Below, piece by piece: positions 1 to 8,533 of a stretch of 27,714 nucleotides of DNA (within the stretch, counting starts at the first letter, position 1; each line of letters opens with the position of its first letter). The notes beneath the pieces were generated by a model that had not been told where the DNA came from, searched no databases, and saw nothing but the letters and a program-made list of their open reading frames with translations. This DNA comes from a virus: the IMG/VR virus record IMGVR_UViG_3300006871_000123, positions 1 through 27,714 of that record; one strand, given 5' to 3'. The position numbers were made by a program, and so were the translations under genes.

Positions 1-672
1 GGCGGCACATCCGCCACTGGCACAGGCGACGGTGGACAAGGCAATCCGAGCCCGACGACTGCCGCGAGCGGCACCGATCCGCTCGCGGCCTTCCAGAACC
101 TGCTCAGTCGCTCCTCCGACGCCGCGGCGCTGGCGCGGCAACTCTTCGATGAGAACTACCGCTACCGCGAGCAACTGCGCGAGGCCCAGCGCCAGATCCC
201 CGCGCAAGGCACAGCGCTGCTCCCGCCCGAGCAGGCGCAGGCCTGGCAGCAGTACCAGCAGCTTGGGACACTCGCCGACGTGCAGCGTGCGCTCAAGGAG
301 CGCGAGACGGCACAGGGCGAGTTAACGACGCTCAAGCGGGATCTCGAGCTGCGCGATGTGGCGTCGGCTGCTGGCTATTCGCTCGACGTGCTCAGGACTC
401 TGGCCGGTGACCTGGCTTTTTCCGTCAAGGACGAACAGAAGGACGGGAAGCCCATCAAAGCCGTCTATGTCACGGTGGACGGCAAGGACCTCCCCGTCGA
501 CGTTTACGCTGCCGAGAAGTGGGCTGCGTTCCTGCCGGCGCTCAGGCCTACTCAAACGGGTGCGCCAGCGCTGGGCGCGACGAACCCGGCCGTCCGGCGC
601 GGTGATCCGCCTGTCGCGCGGTTCGACCCCAAGAATCCGCCACGGTTGTCCAGCATCGAGTGGAAGAAGTAA
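1..672 (+). CDS. Putative phage scaffolding protein, 5' end outside window
   Basis: The frame is open from the first base to the TAA at 670-672, giving 223 residues, so the true start lies left of the window. An internal GTG at 280 is in the middle of a continuous charged helical stretch and is not a credible start. The visible part has a Gly/Ser/Thr-rich segment (about residues 1-25), then a long Glu/Gln/Arg/Ala-rich probable coiled coil (about 40-120), and a compact C-terminal domain ending in a proline-rich basic tail (PPRLSSIEWKK). A charged coiled-coil protein directly before the major capsid gene is the usual position and style of a scaffold that guides procapsid assembly and is removed before DNA packaging. 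The role is inferred from position and composition; no protease motif was seen in the visible part. Confidence 0.7.
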   Translation, partial: GGTSATGTGDGGQGNPSPTTAASGTDPLAAFQNLLSRSSDAAALARQLFDENYRYREQLREAQRQIPAQGTALLPPEQAQAWQQYQQLGTLADVQRALKERETAQGELTTLKRDLELRDVASAAGYSLDVLRTLAGDLAFSVKDEQKDGKPIKAVYVTVDGKDLPVDVYAAEKWAAFLPALRPTQTGAPALGATNPAVRRGDPPVARFDPKNPPRLSSIEWKK

Positions 673-715
673 TCTCCGCTCACTGTAATCCCCCTACCAC
701 AAGGAGCCGATCCCC

Positions 716-1726
716 ATGGCTGTCTCAACCAATGCGCTGACGATGGCGCAGTACGCCATCATGAGCAACTCCCCGCTGGTCCAGGCCATCACCTACAGCC
801 TGATCCAGAACGGCAGTGTCATGGCCGACGACATCCCCTTCGTCGACAAACAGACCCTGATCGCCAACGGCGTCCGCTGGGAGGGCAACCTCCCGACGGT
901 CAACTGGTCGCAGATCAACGCCGAAGGCACCTCGACCTCGGGCACGCCGACGCCGTATCAGGAGCAGGCCTACATCATCCGCAACGTGATCGATGTGGAC
1001 AAGTTCCTGGTCTTGGACCAGAACCAGATCGTCGATCCGCGCGGCGCGCAAGTCGAGGCCTATCTCCGCGCTGTCACCTACGACTTCAACGACAAGTTCA
1101 TCAACAACAACCACGTCTCTGGCAACGCTAACGCGATCGTCGGGCTGCGCGGGCGCATCGACAGCGGCTCGACCTACGGCGTGCGAAGTGAGAACAAGAT
1201 CAACGCCAACGCGGTCGATCTCTCCTCGGGCGGCGTCTCGGCGACGAGCTTCGGCCAGTTCACGGAGTACGTCGACCAGTTGCTCTGGGCAGTCGACTCG
1301 CCAGAAGGCGAGGGGGTCGTGCTCTACTTGAACGAGGTCCTGAAGCGCCGCTGGGAGCGATACCTGCGTCAGTTCGCAGGTCAAGGCGGATTCAGCCAGG
1401 CCGAAGACCAGATGGGTCGCACCGTCTCGATGTACAAGGCCGCGCGCATCCGCGACATCGGCTACAAGAGCGATCAGAGCACGCGAATCGTCACGGTCAC
1501 CGAGGCCGCGACGGGCGCAGATGGATCGAGTGTGCATACCAGCCTGTACGCGGTCAACTATGGGACCACGCACTTCTTCGGCTGGCAGTACGGCCCGATC
1601 GGCGTGGAGGATATCGGCCTTTTGGAGGCCGGCTCGATCTACCGCACCTCGATCGACTGGGCTGGCGGCGTGATGAACGCTTCGAACCGATCGATCGGGC
1701 GCGTGTACGGCATCAAGCTCTCGTAA
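716..1726 (+). CDS. Major capsid protein (HK97-fold type)
   Basis: This 336-residue protein would form the icosahedral shell. The ATG at 716 follows a good AAGGAG ribosome-binding site at 701-706. Length, an Asn/Gln-rich N-terminal arm, an acidic/aromatic middle (YDFNDKFINNN about residue 122, and the helical stretch LNEVLKRRWERYLRQF about 203) and a C-terminal beta-rich part ending in SIGRVYGIKLS fit HK97-like capsid proteins of siphophages. Its place between a scaffold and small connector genes supports the call. There is no long N-terminal delta domain, consistent with a separate scaffold. It is followed at once by a large heptamer inverted repeat, which may set off its transcript from downstream genes. 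Assignment rests on recognition of the family style plus synteny. Confidence 0.85.
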   Translation: MAVSTNALTMAQYAIMSNSPLVQAITYSLIQNGSVMADDIPFVDKQTLIANGVRWEGNLPTVNWSQINAEGTSTSGTPTPYQEQAYIIRNVIDVDKFLVLDQNQIVDPRGAQVEAYLRAVTYDFNDKFINNNHVSGNANAIVGLRGRIDSGSTYGVRSENKINANAVDLSSGGVSATSFGQFTEYVDQLLWAVDSPEGEGVVLYLNEVLKRRWERYLRQFAGQGGFSQAEDQMGRTVSMYKAARIRDIGYKSDQSTRIVTVTEAATGADGSSVHTSLYAVNYGTTHFFGWQYGPIGVEDIGLLEAGSIYRTSIDWAGGVMNASNRSIGRVYGIKLS

Positions 1727-1732
1727 TAGGCC

Positions 1733-1858
1733 TCAGGTATCGGGTGTCTTCACAGGTGTCAGGTATCAGGTGTCGGGTATCAGGAGCAGTTTCCTCCTCC
1801 TGATACCCGAAACCCGAAACCCGGCACCCAGGACGATAGCCGATACCTGATACCCCCC
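1733..1858. repeat. RGGTRTC heptamer inverted repeat, copy 1
   Basis: Tandem 7-bp units (GGGTATC, AGGTATC, AGGTGTC types) on the left are followed by their complements (GATACCC, GATACCT) on the right. A perfect 14-bp stem is formed by 1773-1786 and 1797-1810 with a 10-nt loop, and the outer units can extend pairing. It fills the gap between the capsid gene and the next gene and ends just before the ribosome-binding site AAGGAGA of that gene. No coding potential was seen. Confidence 0.9.
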
Positions 1859-1873
1859 CAAGGAGACCATCCA

Positions 1874-2254
1874 ATGGCAACCGATGCCAAACTGGCTATG
1901 CAGGCGCTGGTCACCAAGACCGGCACGTTCAACTCGGCCGGCGTCGATCTCAAGGTTGGCGCGCCGCTGTTCGGCAACGTGCTCTGGGCGCGCATCCTCT
2001 ACCTGAACGCCAACACCTCGTCGGGCGCGGGCGCGGCCACCTTCCGCGTTACCGAGTCGGACGACAACAGCTCATTCACCGGGATCTACCAGCCAACCGA
2101 GTGCTCGCTCACCCTCGCGACCACGGCGATTAGCGGTGAAATCTATGTTCCCATCGTGACGAAGCACCGCTACGTGCGCCTGGAGCTGAGCGCGATCTCA
2201 GGCACCGGTGCCACGATCGACTATCAGGCCGACATCGTCGAGGCGCGGCCGTAA
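1874..2254 (+). CDS. Small head protein, possible capsid decoration protein
   Basis: This 126-residue protein starts at ATG 1874 after AAGGAGA at about 1860-1866. The sequence is rich in small and beta-forming residues, with a core pattern (PLFGNVLWARILYLNAN; TFRVTESDDNSSFTGIYQ; YVRLELSAISGTG) resembling the Bbp16-like small structural proteins that follow the capsid gene in several phages. It probably binds the capsid surface or stabilises the head. It is flanked on both sides by heptamer repeats, so it may be translated from a separately processed message. The decoration role is inferred from position and fold style; no catalytic motif is visible. Confidence 0.6.
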   Translation: MATDAKLAMQALVTKTGTFNSAGVDLKVGAPLFGNVLWARILYLNANTSSGAGAATFRVTESDDNSSFTGIYQPTECSLTLATTAISGEIYVPIVTKHRYVRLELSAISGTGATIDYQADIVEARP

Positions 2255-2262
2255 GACTGAAC

Positions 2263-2342
2263 GGGTGTCAGGTATCGGGTTCCGGGTATCGGGGGCCGGA
2301 ATCTGCCCCCCCCTGACACCTGACACCCGATACCTGATACCC
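2263..2342. repeat. RGGTRTC heptamer inverted repeat, copy 2
   Basis: The left arm carries units GGGTGTC, AGGTATC, GGGTTCC, GGGTATC and the right arm CCTGACA, CCTGACA, CCCGATA, CCTGATA. The arms can pair into a long hairpin with a G-rich/C-rich middle (GGGGGCCGGAATCTGCCCCC). It occupies the whole gap between the small head protein and the connector gene. Confidence 0.9.
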
Positions 2343-2370
2343 CATCACGATATCCGAGGGAATAGGGGCA

Positions 2371-2955
2371 ATGGCTATCCGATCCGGCATGACCAACCTC
2401 ATCGCACGCGTCAAATCGTTCTGTAACGGCGACACGACGCTGACGGATGACGACTATCAACAACTCCTCGACGACCATGCCATCGTCGTCGATAGCCTAC
2501 TCACGCCACGTGTGCCGTTCTACGTTGAGCATGTGAGCCCTTTCGAGAATTTGGAGGAGGGAAGCGCATGCAAGATTTACTACGGCTACAACACGCTCCT
2601 CGTCGAGAACACCGACTACACCGCCGACTATCAGCGCGGCATCTTCACGACACCGGCCGCCAACTACCGCGGACTGAGGGTGCTGGGCAAGGCGTACGAC
2701 ATCAACGCCGCGGCGGCGGACGGGTGGGAACACATCGCACAGCGCTACAGCACAGAGTTCGATTTCGGCACGCTGGGATGGAAATACGAGCGCAGCCAGC
2801 AGATCGACATGTGCCTGAAGATGGCCGCGCGCTATCGCAAGAAGGCCTGGGCCATCAGCCACACCGTCGAGCGCGGCGACACGCCACCGCTCGACGGCCG
2901 AGATTGGCGTGAGGATGTGAGAAGGCGTGAGAAGGCCGGCTACACGCAGGGATAA
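2371..2955 (+). CDS. Putative head-tail connector (adaptor) protein
   Basis: This 194-residue protein starts at ATG 2371, preceded by a purine-rich GAGGGAATAGGGG. The N-terminal part (about 1-45) is helical with an acidic segment TLTDDDYQQLLDDH. The middle is aromatic and beta-rich (YYGYNTLLVENTDYTADYQRG), and the C-terminal third is a charged helix ending in basic residues (WREDVRRREKAGY). Position after the capsid genes and before another small connector is that of gp6/adaptor-type proteins that attach to the portal ring. Its stop is only 3 nt from the next ATG, so the two are translationally linked. Function is inferred from synteny. Confidence 0.6.
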   Translation: MAIRSGMTNLIARVKSFCNGDTTLTDDDYQQLLDDHAIVVDSLLTPRVPFYVEHVSPFENLEEGSACKIYYGYNTLLVENTDYTADYQRGIFTTPAANYRGLRVLGKAYDINAAAADGWEHIAQRYSTEFDFGTLGWKYERSQQIDMCLKMAARYRKKAWAISHTVERGDTPPLDGRDWREDVRRREKAGYTQG

Positions 2956-2958
2956 ACG

Positions 2959-3414
2959 ATGGCGCTGCTCTCTGATGCGCAACTGAATAGCATGCGCGCG
3001 ACCCACGCCCTTGGGCTTGCCGTCGTCGGCGTCGGCGGCGCCTCCTGGACCGTCACGCGCTCATCGGGCGACGGAATCACTGGGCCGAAGACGAGCAGCG
3101 CAGCGGGCACTGTGTCGGGCTACGCCTATGAGGAACAGCCCGATAAGGTGCAACTTCTGCTGGCCGGCACGCGCGCGAGCGTTCAGCCCTGGCGCTTCGT
3201 GCTCGTCAGCGGCACCTTGCAGGCCGGCGACGCGATCACCTCAGTGGTCGATAGCACGATCCGCTTCACGGTCCAGCAGCCGCAGCCGGGCATGCTGTAT
3301 CCCACCGCGATTATCGAGCCGCTCGGGCCGCCTAGCAGCATCAGCGCCCCTGGCAGCGGCCCGATGCTCGACTTCAGTCAGGCCGGCAACAGCCAGTACC
3401 TCGGAGCAATCTAG
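2959..3414 (+). CDS. Putative head-tail stopper or head-completion protein
   Basis: A 151-residue beta-rich protein starting at ATG 2959, 3 nt after the preceding stop. A short helix (SDAQLNSMRATHALGL, residues 5-20) leads into alternating hydrophobic beta strands and a Pro/Ser/Gly-rich C-terminal tail. Size, order and composition match stopper or joining proteins that close the connector channel after packaging. No separate ribosome-binding site is clear, so coupling to the upstream gene is likely. The specific role is an inference from gene order. Confidence 0.55.
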   Translation: MALLSDAQLNSMRATHALGLAVVGVGGASWTVTRSSGDGITGPKTSSAAGTVSGYAYEEQPDKVQLLLAGTRASVQPWRFVLVSGTLQAGDAITSVVDSTIRFTVQQPQPGMLYPTAIIEPLGPPSSISAPGSGPMLDFSQAGNSQYLGAI

Positions 3415-3416
3415 CT

Positions 3417-6155
3417 ATGGCGATGAAGGTCAAAAATGGCGACGGCGCCGATGAATATCTAAAGACGAGTGGCGCAGGCACGTCAGGCGATCCGCGCGTC
3501 ACGCATCACAACGTCGATATGCTGCCTGCCGACCCGTTCGGCGCGAACGCGGATGCCGCTGTCGTCACCGATATCGCCGGCAGTATCAGCGGCAAACTAC
3601 GCGGGATCGTGACGCTGCTCGCGGCGCGCCTGCCTACCCTCGTCAGCGGACGCATGCCCGTCGACGGCTCGGGCGTGACTCAGCCCGTGAGCGCGGCGAG
3701 TCTGCCTCTACCCACGAACGCGGCGGCGGAACACACAGCGGCCAACAGCCCACATGCGGCCCGTCTCTCGGACGGCACGGCGTTCTATAAGGCGACGACG
3801 CCGAGTGATACACAACCTGTAAGCGTGGGCAGCCTCCCCCTCCCCACCGGAGCAGCGACCGAGGCGACGCTGGCCAATGTCGCTCAGGACGGCGCGGCCA
3901 TCACCGGGCAGAGCCTGGAAGCGGGCGGCAGTCACGTGCTGGGGTGGCTTGCAAGTATTCGTAAGGCGATCACCGATCGGCTGCCGGCTGCGCTTGTCGG
4001 CGGGCGACTCGACATCAATATCGGCGCATCCAGCGCGACCGTGCCTGTCAGCGGCACCATCACCGCAAATGCCGGCAGCGGCACGCTCGCGACCTCGACT
4101 GCTGACGGCCAGAACGCTGCCATCGGCGCGACCACGGATGCCGCAACTGCCAACACGGTCATTGGCCGCCTCAAACAACTCCTCAGCCGCTGGCCGGCCT
4201 CGCTCGGCCAGACAACCAGCGCGAACAGCCTCCCTGTCGTGCTGCCCTCCGATCAGACGGTGCCCATCAGCGGCACGATCAGTGTCACGGGCGCGGTCGA
4301 TACCGAACTCACCACAGGCGACCTGGACAGCGGAGCGGGCACGGACACACGCGCGGTCGTCGGTTTGGTTCTGGCGGCGAGCGGCGGCGGGCAACTCGCG
4401 CCGGGCGACAGCGCCAACGGCATGGACGTGGATGTGACCCGTGTCCCGTCCGACCCCTTCGGCGCGAATGCCGATGCCCTCGTAGCGGCTGGCGCTGCGG
4501 GGTCGATCTCGGCGAAGCTCCGGCGGGCGACACAGAGCCTGGAAGACCTCAAGACCGCGATCGTGCTAGCAGCCTCAAGCGCCCGCATCGGCAAGGTCAC
4601 GATCCGCAACAGCGCCGACAGCGCCGACATCGATCCGCTCGCCGAGTCGACCTTCACGGGCCGGATCGGCGAGGTGCAGGCCTCTCCGACCGCCAACACC
4701 GTGCTGGACCGCCTCAAGGCGCTCTTGACCGGCATCGTACTGGCCGCCGGCGACAGCCTCATCGGGCGCGTCAAGCTCTCCGATGGCACCACGGTGGCCA
4801 CCGTGCGCGACCTGGCGGCCAACGACGCGCTGAATGTCGCGATCGTGGACGCGAGCGGGGGTCAGATTACCTCGTTTGGTGGGGGCACGCAGTACGCGGA
4901 AGACGCAACGCATGTCTCTGGCGACCTCGGTACGATGGCGCTCACCGTGCGGAAAGACACGGCCGCGGCGACCGCGGGTACGGATGGCGACTACCAACCA
5001 CCTATCACCGACGCCAGCGGGCGACTGCATGTCAACGTCGGCGTGTCGGCGCTGCCGAGTGGCGCCGCGACTGAGACGACGCTCGGCGCGCGCCTCTCCG
5101 AATCAGACTTTGACACCAAGACCGGCAGCCTCACTGAGACGGCGCCGACCACTGACACGGCCAGCAGCGGACTGAACGGCCGCTTGCAGCGCATCGCGCA
5201 GCGCCTGACAACGCTCATCGGTCTACTACCCGCCGCGCTCGGCCAGACGACGAAGGCCAATAGCCTCCCCGTCGTGCTGCCGTCCGACTACCAAGCGCCG
5301 ATCCTGCCGACGAACACCACGCCGACGCTGACGAGCGTATCGAGCAACAACGCCGACATGCTCGCGGCCACCGACGTGAGCAATTATCGGAGCGGAACAC
5401 TCACGCTCACTGGCACATGGTCAGCCACCGTCAGCATCCAGGCCAGCACCGACGGCGGCACGACATGGATCACGCTGCATGCGTGGAATCTGGGCGCGGC
5501 GGTGTTTACGACCGGACCGACCAACAATAACTCCTATCTGTTTAGCCTCCCCGTAGGTGCGCAACTTCGCATCCGTACGACGAGTTACTCGAGCGGCACG
5601 GTAGCCGGAACGCTCGCGCTGTCGTCCATAACAACGCCGCTGGCCGATCTGTTTGCGATACTGGCGGTTTCTTCCAATAACTCCGACGGCCAGATCACAC
5701 ATCACCTGAACGATACGAACGCGAACGCGCGACCACTCGGAGTAAGCCCACATCTGTACGACGAGTCAGGATGGAACCGGCAGCGTGGCGTCGCCGCCCG
5801 CACGCTCCTCTCGTCCAGTGCCCGCACGACGACCACCAACAGCAGCGATCAAACGAACTACAACTGGCATGGCCTGCTGCTCGTCGTGGACGTGACGAGC
5901 GCCGGCACCGGCTCCATCACGCCGTCGATCCAGGTTAAGGACAGCATCAGCGGCAACTACAAAACCGTGTGGACCGCCGCCGCCGCCCTCACCGCCAACG
6001 GCACCTACGTCTACGCGCTGACTTCGCCCAAGCCGGACGCGGCGAGTTACACCGAGGTTGTCGGCCTGCTCGTGGGGCGCACATGGCGACTGGCGATGAC
6101 GCACAACAACGCCAACACAATCACCTACTCGGCCAGTGCCGATATGGTGCTGTAG
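3417..6155 (+). CDS. Large repeat-containing surface appendage protein
   Basis: This 912-residue protein starts at ATG 3417, 2 nt after the previous stop, with GGAG at about 3403 (an alternative ATG lies at 3423). It is very rich in Ala, Thr, Ser and Gly and contains duplicated motifs: DPFGANADA at about 39 and 347, GSISxKLR at 55 and 362, LGQTTxANSLPVVLPSD at 263 and 608, GAATExTL at 145 and 549, and TANTVxxRLKxLL at 244 and 425. The LGQTT-ANSLPVVLPSD type motif recurs in phage appendage proteins. A segment from about 487 to 541 (YAEDATHVSGDLGTMALTVR) is another recurring phage motif. The C-terminal 300 residues form two beta-rich modules, one with ASTDGGTTWITL as in carbohydrate-binding sandwiches. 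It is probably a fibrous virion surface protein; its place in the connector cassette suggests a head fibre. Confidence 0.6.
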   Translation: MAMKVKNGDGADEYLKTSGAGTSGDPRVTHHNVDMLPADPFGANADAAVVTDIAGSISGKLRGIVTLLAARLPTLVSGRMPVDGSGVTQPVSAASLPLPTNAAAEHTAANSPHAARLSDGTAFYKATTPSDTQPVSVGSLPLPTGAATEATLANVAQDGAAITGQSLEAGGSHVLGWLASIRKAITDRLPAALVGGRLDINIGASSATVPVSGTITANAGSGTLATSTADGQNAAIGATTDAATANTVIGRLKQLLSRWPASLGQTTSANSLPVVLPSDQTVPISGTISVTGAVDTELTTGDLDSGAGTDTRAVVGLVLAASGGGQLAPGDSANGMDVDVTRVPSDPFGANADALVAAGAAGSISAKLRRATQSLEDLKTAIVLAASSARIGKVTIRNSADSADIDPLAESTFTGRIGEVQASPTANTVLDRLKALLTGIVLAAGDSLIGRVKLSDGTTVATVRDLAANDALNVAIVDASGGQITSFGGGTQYAEDATHVSGDLGTMALTVRKDTAAATAGTDGDYQPPITDASGRLHVNVGVSALPSGAATETTLGARLSESDFDTKTGSLTETAPTTDTASSGLNGRLQRIAQRLTTLIGLLPAALGQTTKANSLPVVLPSDYQAPILPTNTTPTLTSVSSNNADMLAATDVSNYRSGTLTLTGTWSATVSIQASTDGGTTWITLHAWNLGAAVFTTGPTNNNSYLFSLPVGAQLRIRTTSYSSGTVAGTLALSSITTPLADLFAILAVSSNNSDGQITHHLNDTNANARPLGVSPHLYDESGWNRQRGVAARTLLSSSARTTTTNSSDQTNYNWHGLLLVVDVTSAGTGSITPSIQVKDSISGNYKTVWTAAAALTANGTYVYALTSPKPDAASYTEVVGLLVGRTWRLAMTHNNANTITYSASADMVL

Positions 6156-6164
6156 GAGGCAGAC

Positions 6165-7436
6165 GTGGACTATATCCGCGCCACTGACTACGCGACGCTG
6201 CAGGATGCGGCAAACGCGGCCGCCGCGACCGCGCACAAGCGGCTGTACGTCCCGACAGGTGTCTACGCCCCGCCCACCGGGCAGACGAGTGGGGAGTGGG
6301 TCAGAATCTACGCTGACGATGTGCATCTGATTGGCGACGGGCCGCACAAGACCATTCTTCAGTTCCCTGACAATCTGGCGCTCTCTGGTTCGCTCTACGG
6401 CATCCGCGTCTATGGCAAGCGGGCGCGCATCGAGGGGCTCTCGATCTCTGGCGGCGCGAATCCGAGCGGCGCGGCGAACATGTACGGCGTCTCGGTCACA
6501 TTCGGCGCTCGCGAATGGCAGCTTGCGGACATCGAGGTCGCCCAGATGTATGGCGCAGGGGTGGCTGGCGGCGCTTGCTTTGATTTCTACCAGCCGAGCG
6601 ATTTCGACGGCGGCTATCACAACGGCTTTGCCGAACGCCTCGTCGCACACGACAGCGCGGCCGCGTGCGGCTTTGTCATCAACAGCCAGGGCAGTACGTT
6701 TCGAGGCATTCGGGCTGTGAGTTGCGGCGATACGAGCAATCGACACGGCGTGTACATCCAGGGTGGATACAACACCTTCGAGCGCGGCTATGCGGAGCGG
6801 AGCGGGGGGTGGAACTGGCATGGGTATGCGGCGGTGCCGGAGCGCGCGGCGTCCTACAACCGCTATATCGCCTGTGAGAGCGTCGATCCCCTGACCGCAC
6901 ATTTTATCGCCACCTCAATCAATGCAGGATCGAACAACCCTGATGTGCCACCCGGCACGCCGCTCAATCGTGGGGTGATACTGGACGGGTTCGTCTTTCG
7001 TCGCACCGCCAACGGTCCCGCCTGTAGCGGCGTGGGTATCAACGTGCCGGGCATGCTGAACGGGTGTGTCTTCGAGGATGCGCTTGGGCGCGCGGATGCG
7101 TGGCTGGGCGGAAATGGGCCATTGAACATTAACAATTGCCTCTTCCGCATGACGACCATGCCGCCGAATGGGAATGTCATCGGGATGGTGCTGGCCAATG
7201 GGGCGATAGCCAGCGGCAATCAATTCGTCAATTGGCTCGTGGGGCCAGCCATTCGCCCAGACGGGCTCTCGCGTATCGAGGCGAATATGATCGACATGGC
7301 CGGGGGGGTCGGCATCTATGTCAACGGCCCGGATGTCGTCGCGCGTGATAACACGATTCGGCGGCGCGGTGGAACGGCGATCGGCTACACCGGCACGTAT
7401 CCCGGTGTGGATGTAGCCGATAACAAGATTGTCTGA
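6165..7436 (+). CDS. Right-handed beta-helix protein (pectate-lyase-like fold), tailspike or head-fibre type
   Basis: This 423-residue protein starts at GTG 6165; the AGGAGG ribosome-binding site at 6153-6158 overlaps the upstream stop region. An N-terminal segment, YATLQDAANAAAATAHKRLYVPTGVY (about residues 9-34), is the classic start of phage beta-helix proteins. It is followed by regularly spaced turns rich in Gly/Asn (RIEGLSISGG, FERGYAERSG, ISNCLF-like NINNCLF, VARDNTIRRRGG). These rungs resemble pectin-lyase-like proteins that bind or cleave polysaccharide. Catalytic residues cannot be assigned by eye. The gene follows the 912-residue appendage gene closely, so the two probably form one surface structure. 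It could be a tailspike, but the position among connector genes is unusual for one. Confidence 0.75.
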   Translation: MDYIRATDYATLQDAANAAAATAHKRLYVPTGVYAPPTGQTSGEWVRIYADDVHLIGDGPHKTILQFPDNLALSGSLYGIRVYGKRARIEGLSISGGANPSGAANMYGVSVTFGAREWQLADIEVAQMYGAGVAGGACFDFYQPSDFDGGYHNGFAERLVAHDSAAACGFVINSQGSTFRGIRAVSCGDTSNRHGVYIQGGYNTFERGYAERSGGWNWHGYAAVPERAASYNRYIACESVDPLTAHFIATSINAGSNNPDVPPGTPLNRGVILDGFVFRRTANGPACSGVGINVPGMLNGCVFEDALGRADAWLGGNGPLNINNCLFRMTTMPPNGNVIGMVLANGAIASGNQFVNWLVGPAIRPDGLSRIEANMIDMAGGVGIYVNGPDVVARDNTIRRRGGTAIGYTGTYPGVDVADNKIV

Positions 7437-7450
7437 GTGGAGCCAGCACC

Positions 7451-7681
7451 ATGAGTCGAAAAACCACACCACAACCCGCCTACCTCACCGTCCGCACCGT
7501 CCGCACCGATGATCCGCGGATCGCGCTCGACGAGCAGGACGAACGACACCCCGGTGGCTACGTCCACTTTGCCCACGACGGCCAGGCCCACGAAGTCGGC
7601 GACACGCCGCGCGTGCGCGAGTTGTGTGCTACTGGCGAGATCGAGATCGTGGAGAGCGAGGATGCAAACCGAGGGGTTTGA
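7451..7681 (+). CDS. Small hypothetical protein of the connector cassette
   Basis: A 76-residue acidic protein starting at ATG 7451, 14 nt after the previous stop, with only a weak GGAG upstream. It contains a short VRTVRTDD duplication produced by a repeated CCGCACCGT at about 7491-7506, then YVHFAHDGQAHEVGDTPRVR and an acidic tail. Small proteins with a Gly-containing beta hairpin and acidic end occur between connector genes in several siphophages, but no named family is recognised. Its 3' end overlaps the next gene by 20 nt, suggesting translational coupling. No function is assigned. Confidence 0.6.
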   Translation: MSRKTTPQPAYLTVRTVRTDDPRIALDEQDERHPGGYVHFAHDGQAHEVGDTPRVRELCATGEIEIVESEDANRGV

Positions 7682-8108
7682 GTCCATCTTCATAGACCTC
7701 GACGCGCTCGCGCCGCGCATCGTAGGCGGCGCCGTACGCGGCCTCATCGGCGCCGCCGATGAGCTGGCGGATGCGGCTCGGGGCAGCGGCGCCTATGAGG
7801 ACCAGAGCGGCGCGACCAGGGCCGGCACGACCGCCTATGTCGTAGGTGGGAACGTAGACGGCAGCGGAGCGCTCGCACGCGGGGCTGCGGAAGTGGCGGC
7901 ACGCAATCCCGGACACGAGTTCGTCGAGTCGATTGACGGCGGCGGCGAGAACGAGGTCGTCGTGGTGCTGACGGTCCCGACTGACTACGCCGACGATCTG
8001 GAGACAAAGAACGCCGGCGCGCATGCGTTCATCGGTCCAGCTATGACGAGCGGAGTCGGAGCGCTGCAAGCGGCAGCGCTGAGCGGCATCGCGCAGGAGC
8101 TATCTTGA
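7662..8108 (+). CDS. HK97 gp10-like head-tail joining / minor tail protein
   Basis: The chosen start is ATG 7662, preceded by GGAGAGCGAGG at 7651-7661; the open frame extends upstream to 7509 but that part shadows the preceding gene. The protein has 148 residues. An N-terminal helix is followed by an Ala-rich segment, a GATRAGTTAYVVGG beta strand region, a stretch with HEFVESIDGG, and a C-terminal VLTVPTDYADDLETKNAGAHAFIGPAM. Tyr-x-x-xLE near a conserved C-terminal Phe/Ile/Pro pattern is typical of HK97-gp10-like proteins that sit at the top of the tail. Position between connector genes and the tail terminator supports this. It ends 1 nt before the next ATG. Confidence 0.65.
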   Translation: MQTEGFESIFIDLDALAPRIVGGAVRGLIGAADELADAARGSGAYEDQSGATRAGTTAYVVGGNVDGSGALARGAAEVAARNPGHEFVESIDGGGENEVVVVLTVPTDYADDLETKNAGAHAFIGPAMTSGVGALQAAALSGIAQELS

Positions 8109-8109
8109 C

Positions 8110-8529
8110 ATGGCCGGAGTCGACGTCCAGGCACGAACTGCGGATGTCTTCGCGCGACTGAAAAGCCACAGCGCGGGCACGGCTGTACGCGCAGCGCTGG
8201 GCAACGGCGCGAACAGCGTCATCCCGGCTGAGGACCTGAAAGCCAAACCGCCACCCGCCACACCGTTTCTTGCGCTCCGGGGCGGCCCGGTCGCAGGGGC
8301 CGGGATCGAGATGCGCATCCCTATTTGGACCTGGTACCTCTACGACGATGTGCAGGCGGGCTACTGGCGCGTCAACGGCCTCATCCCACTGATCGAGCAA
8401 GCCTACCCCCCGCAGGCGGTCCCCTACGGGCGAATCCAGGTCGTCGCTATTGGCGGCGAGACATCGGACCCGGCGCTGAACGGATTACTCGTGCGGACCG
8501 TGCAGCTCGCGTATTACACGAGAGGCTGA
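8110..8529 (+). CDS. Putative tail terminator (tail completion) protein
   Basis: A 139-residue protein starting at ATG 8110, 1 nt after the previous stop. It begins with a helix (TADVFARLKSHSAGTAVRAAL), continues to the motif TPFLALRGGPVAG, then IEMRIPIWTWYLYDDVQAGYWRVNGLIPLIEQAY, and ends in a strand VRTVQLAYYTRG. The pattern of strand, helix and a final strand before the tail-tube gene matches tail terminators (gpU/gp17-like) that cap the finished tail tube and join it to the head. The call is from synteny and fold pattern; sequence identity to a named family is not certain. Confidence 0.6.
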   Translation: MAGVDVQARTADVFARLKSHSAGTAVRAALGNGANSVIPAEDLKAKPPPATPFLALRGGPVAGAGIEMRIPIWTWYLYDDVQAGYWRVNGLIPLIEQAYPPQAVPYGRIQVVAIGGETSDPALNGLLVRTVQLAYYTRG

Positions 8530-8533
8530 GACG

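Noticed and set aside
725-1573. Long minus-strand open frame (282 codons) opposite the capsid gene
   Set aside because: It is an antisense shadow in GC-rich DNA, very rich in Val/Asp/Arg, with no ribosome-binding site; the plus frame is clearly the capsid gene.
1733-1858. CRISPR array interpretation of the tandem repeats
   Set aside because: Units are only 7-8 bp, contiguous and without unique spacers; the pattern is tandem plus inverted, not repeat-spacer.
5766-6902. 378-codon minus-strand open frame opposite the appendage and beta-helix genes
   Set aside because: It spans the boundary of two well supported plus genes, has shadow-like Arg/Val/Ala composition and no start signal.
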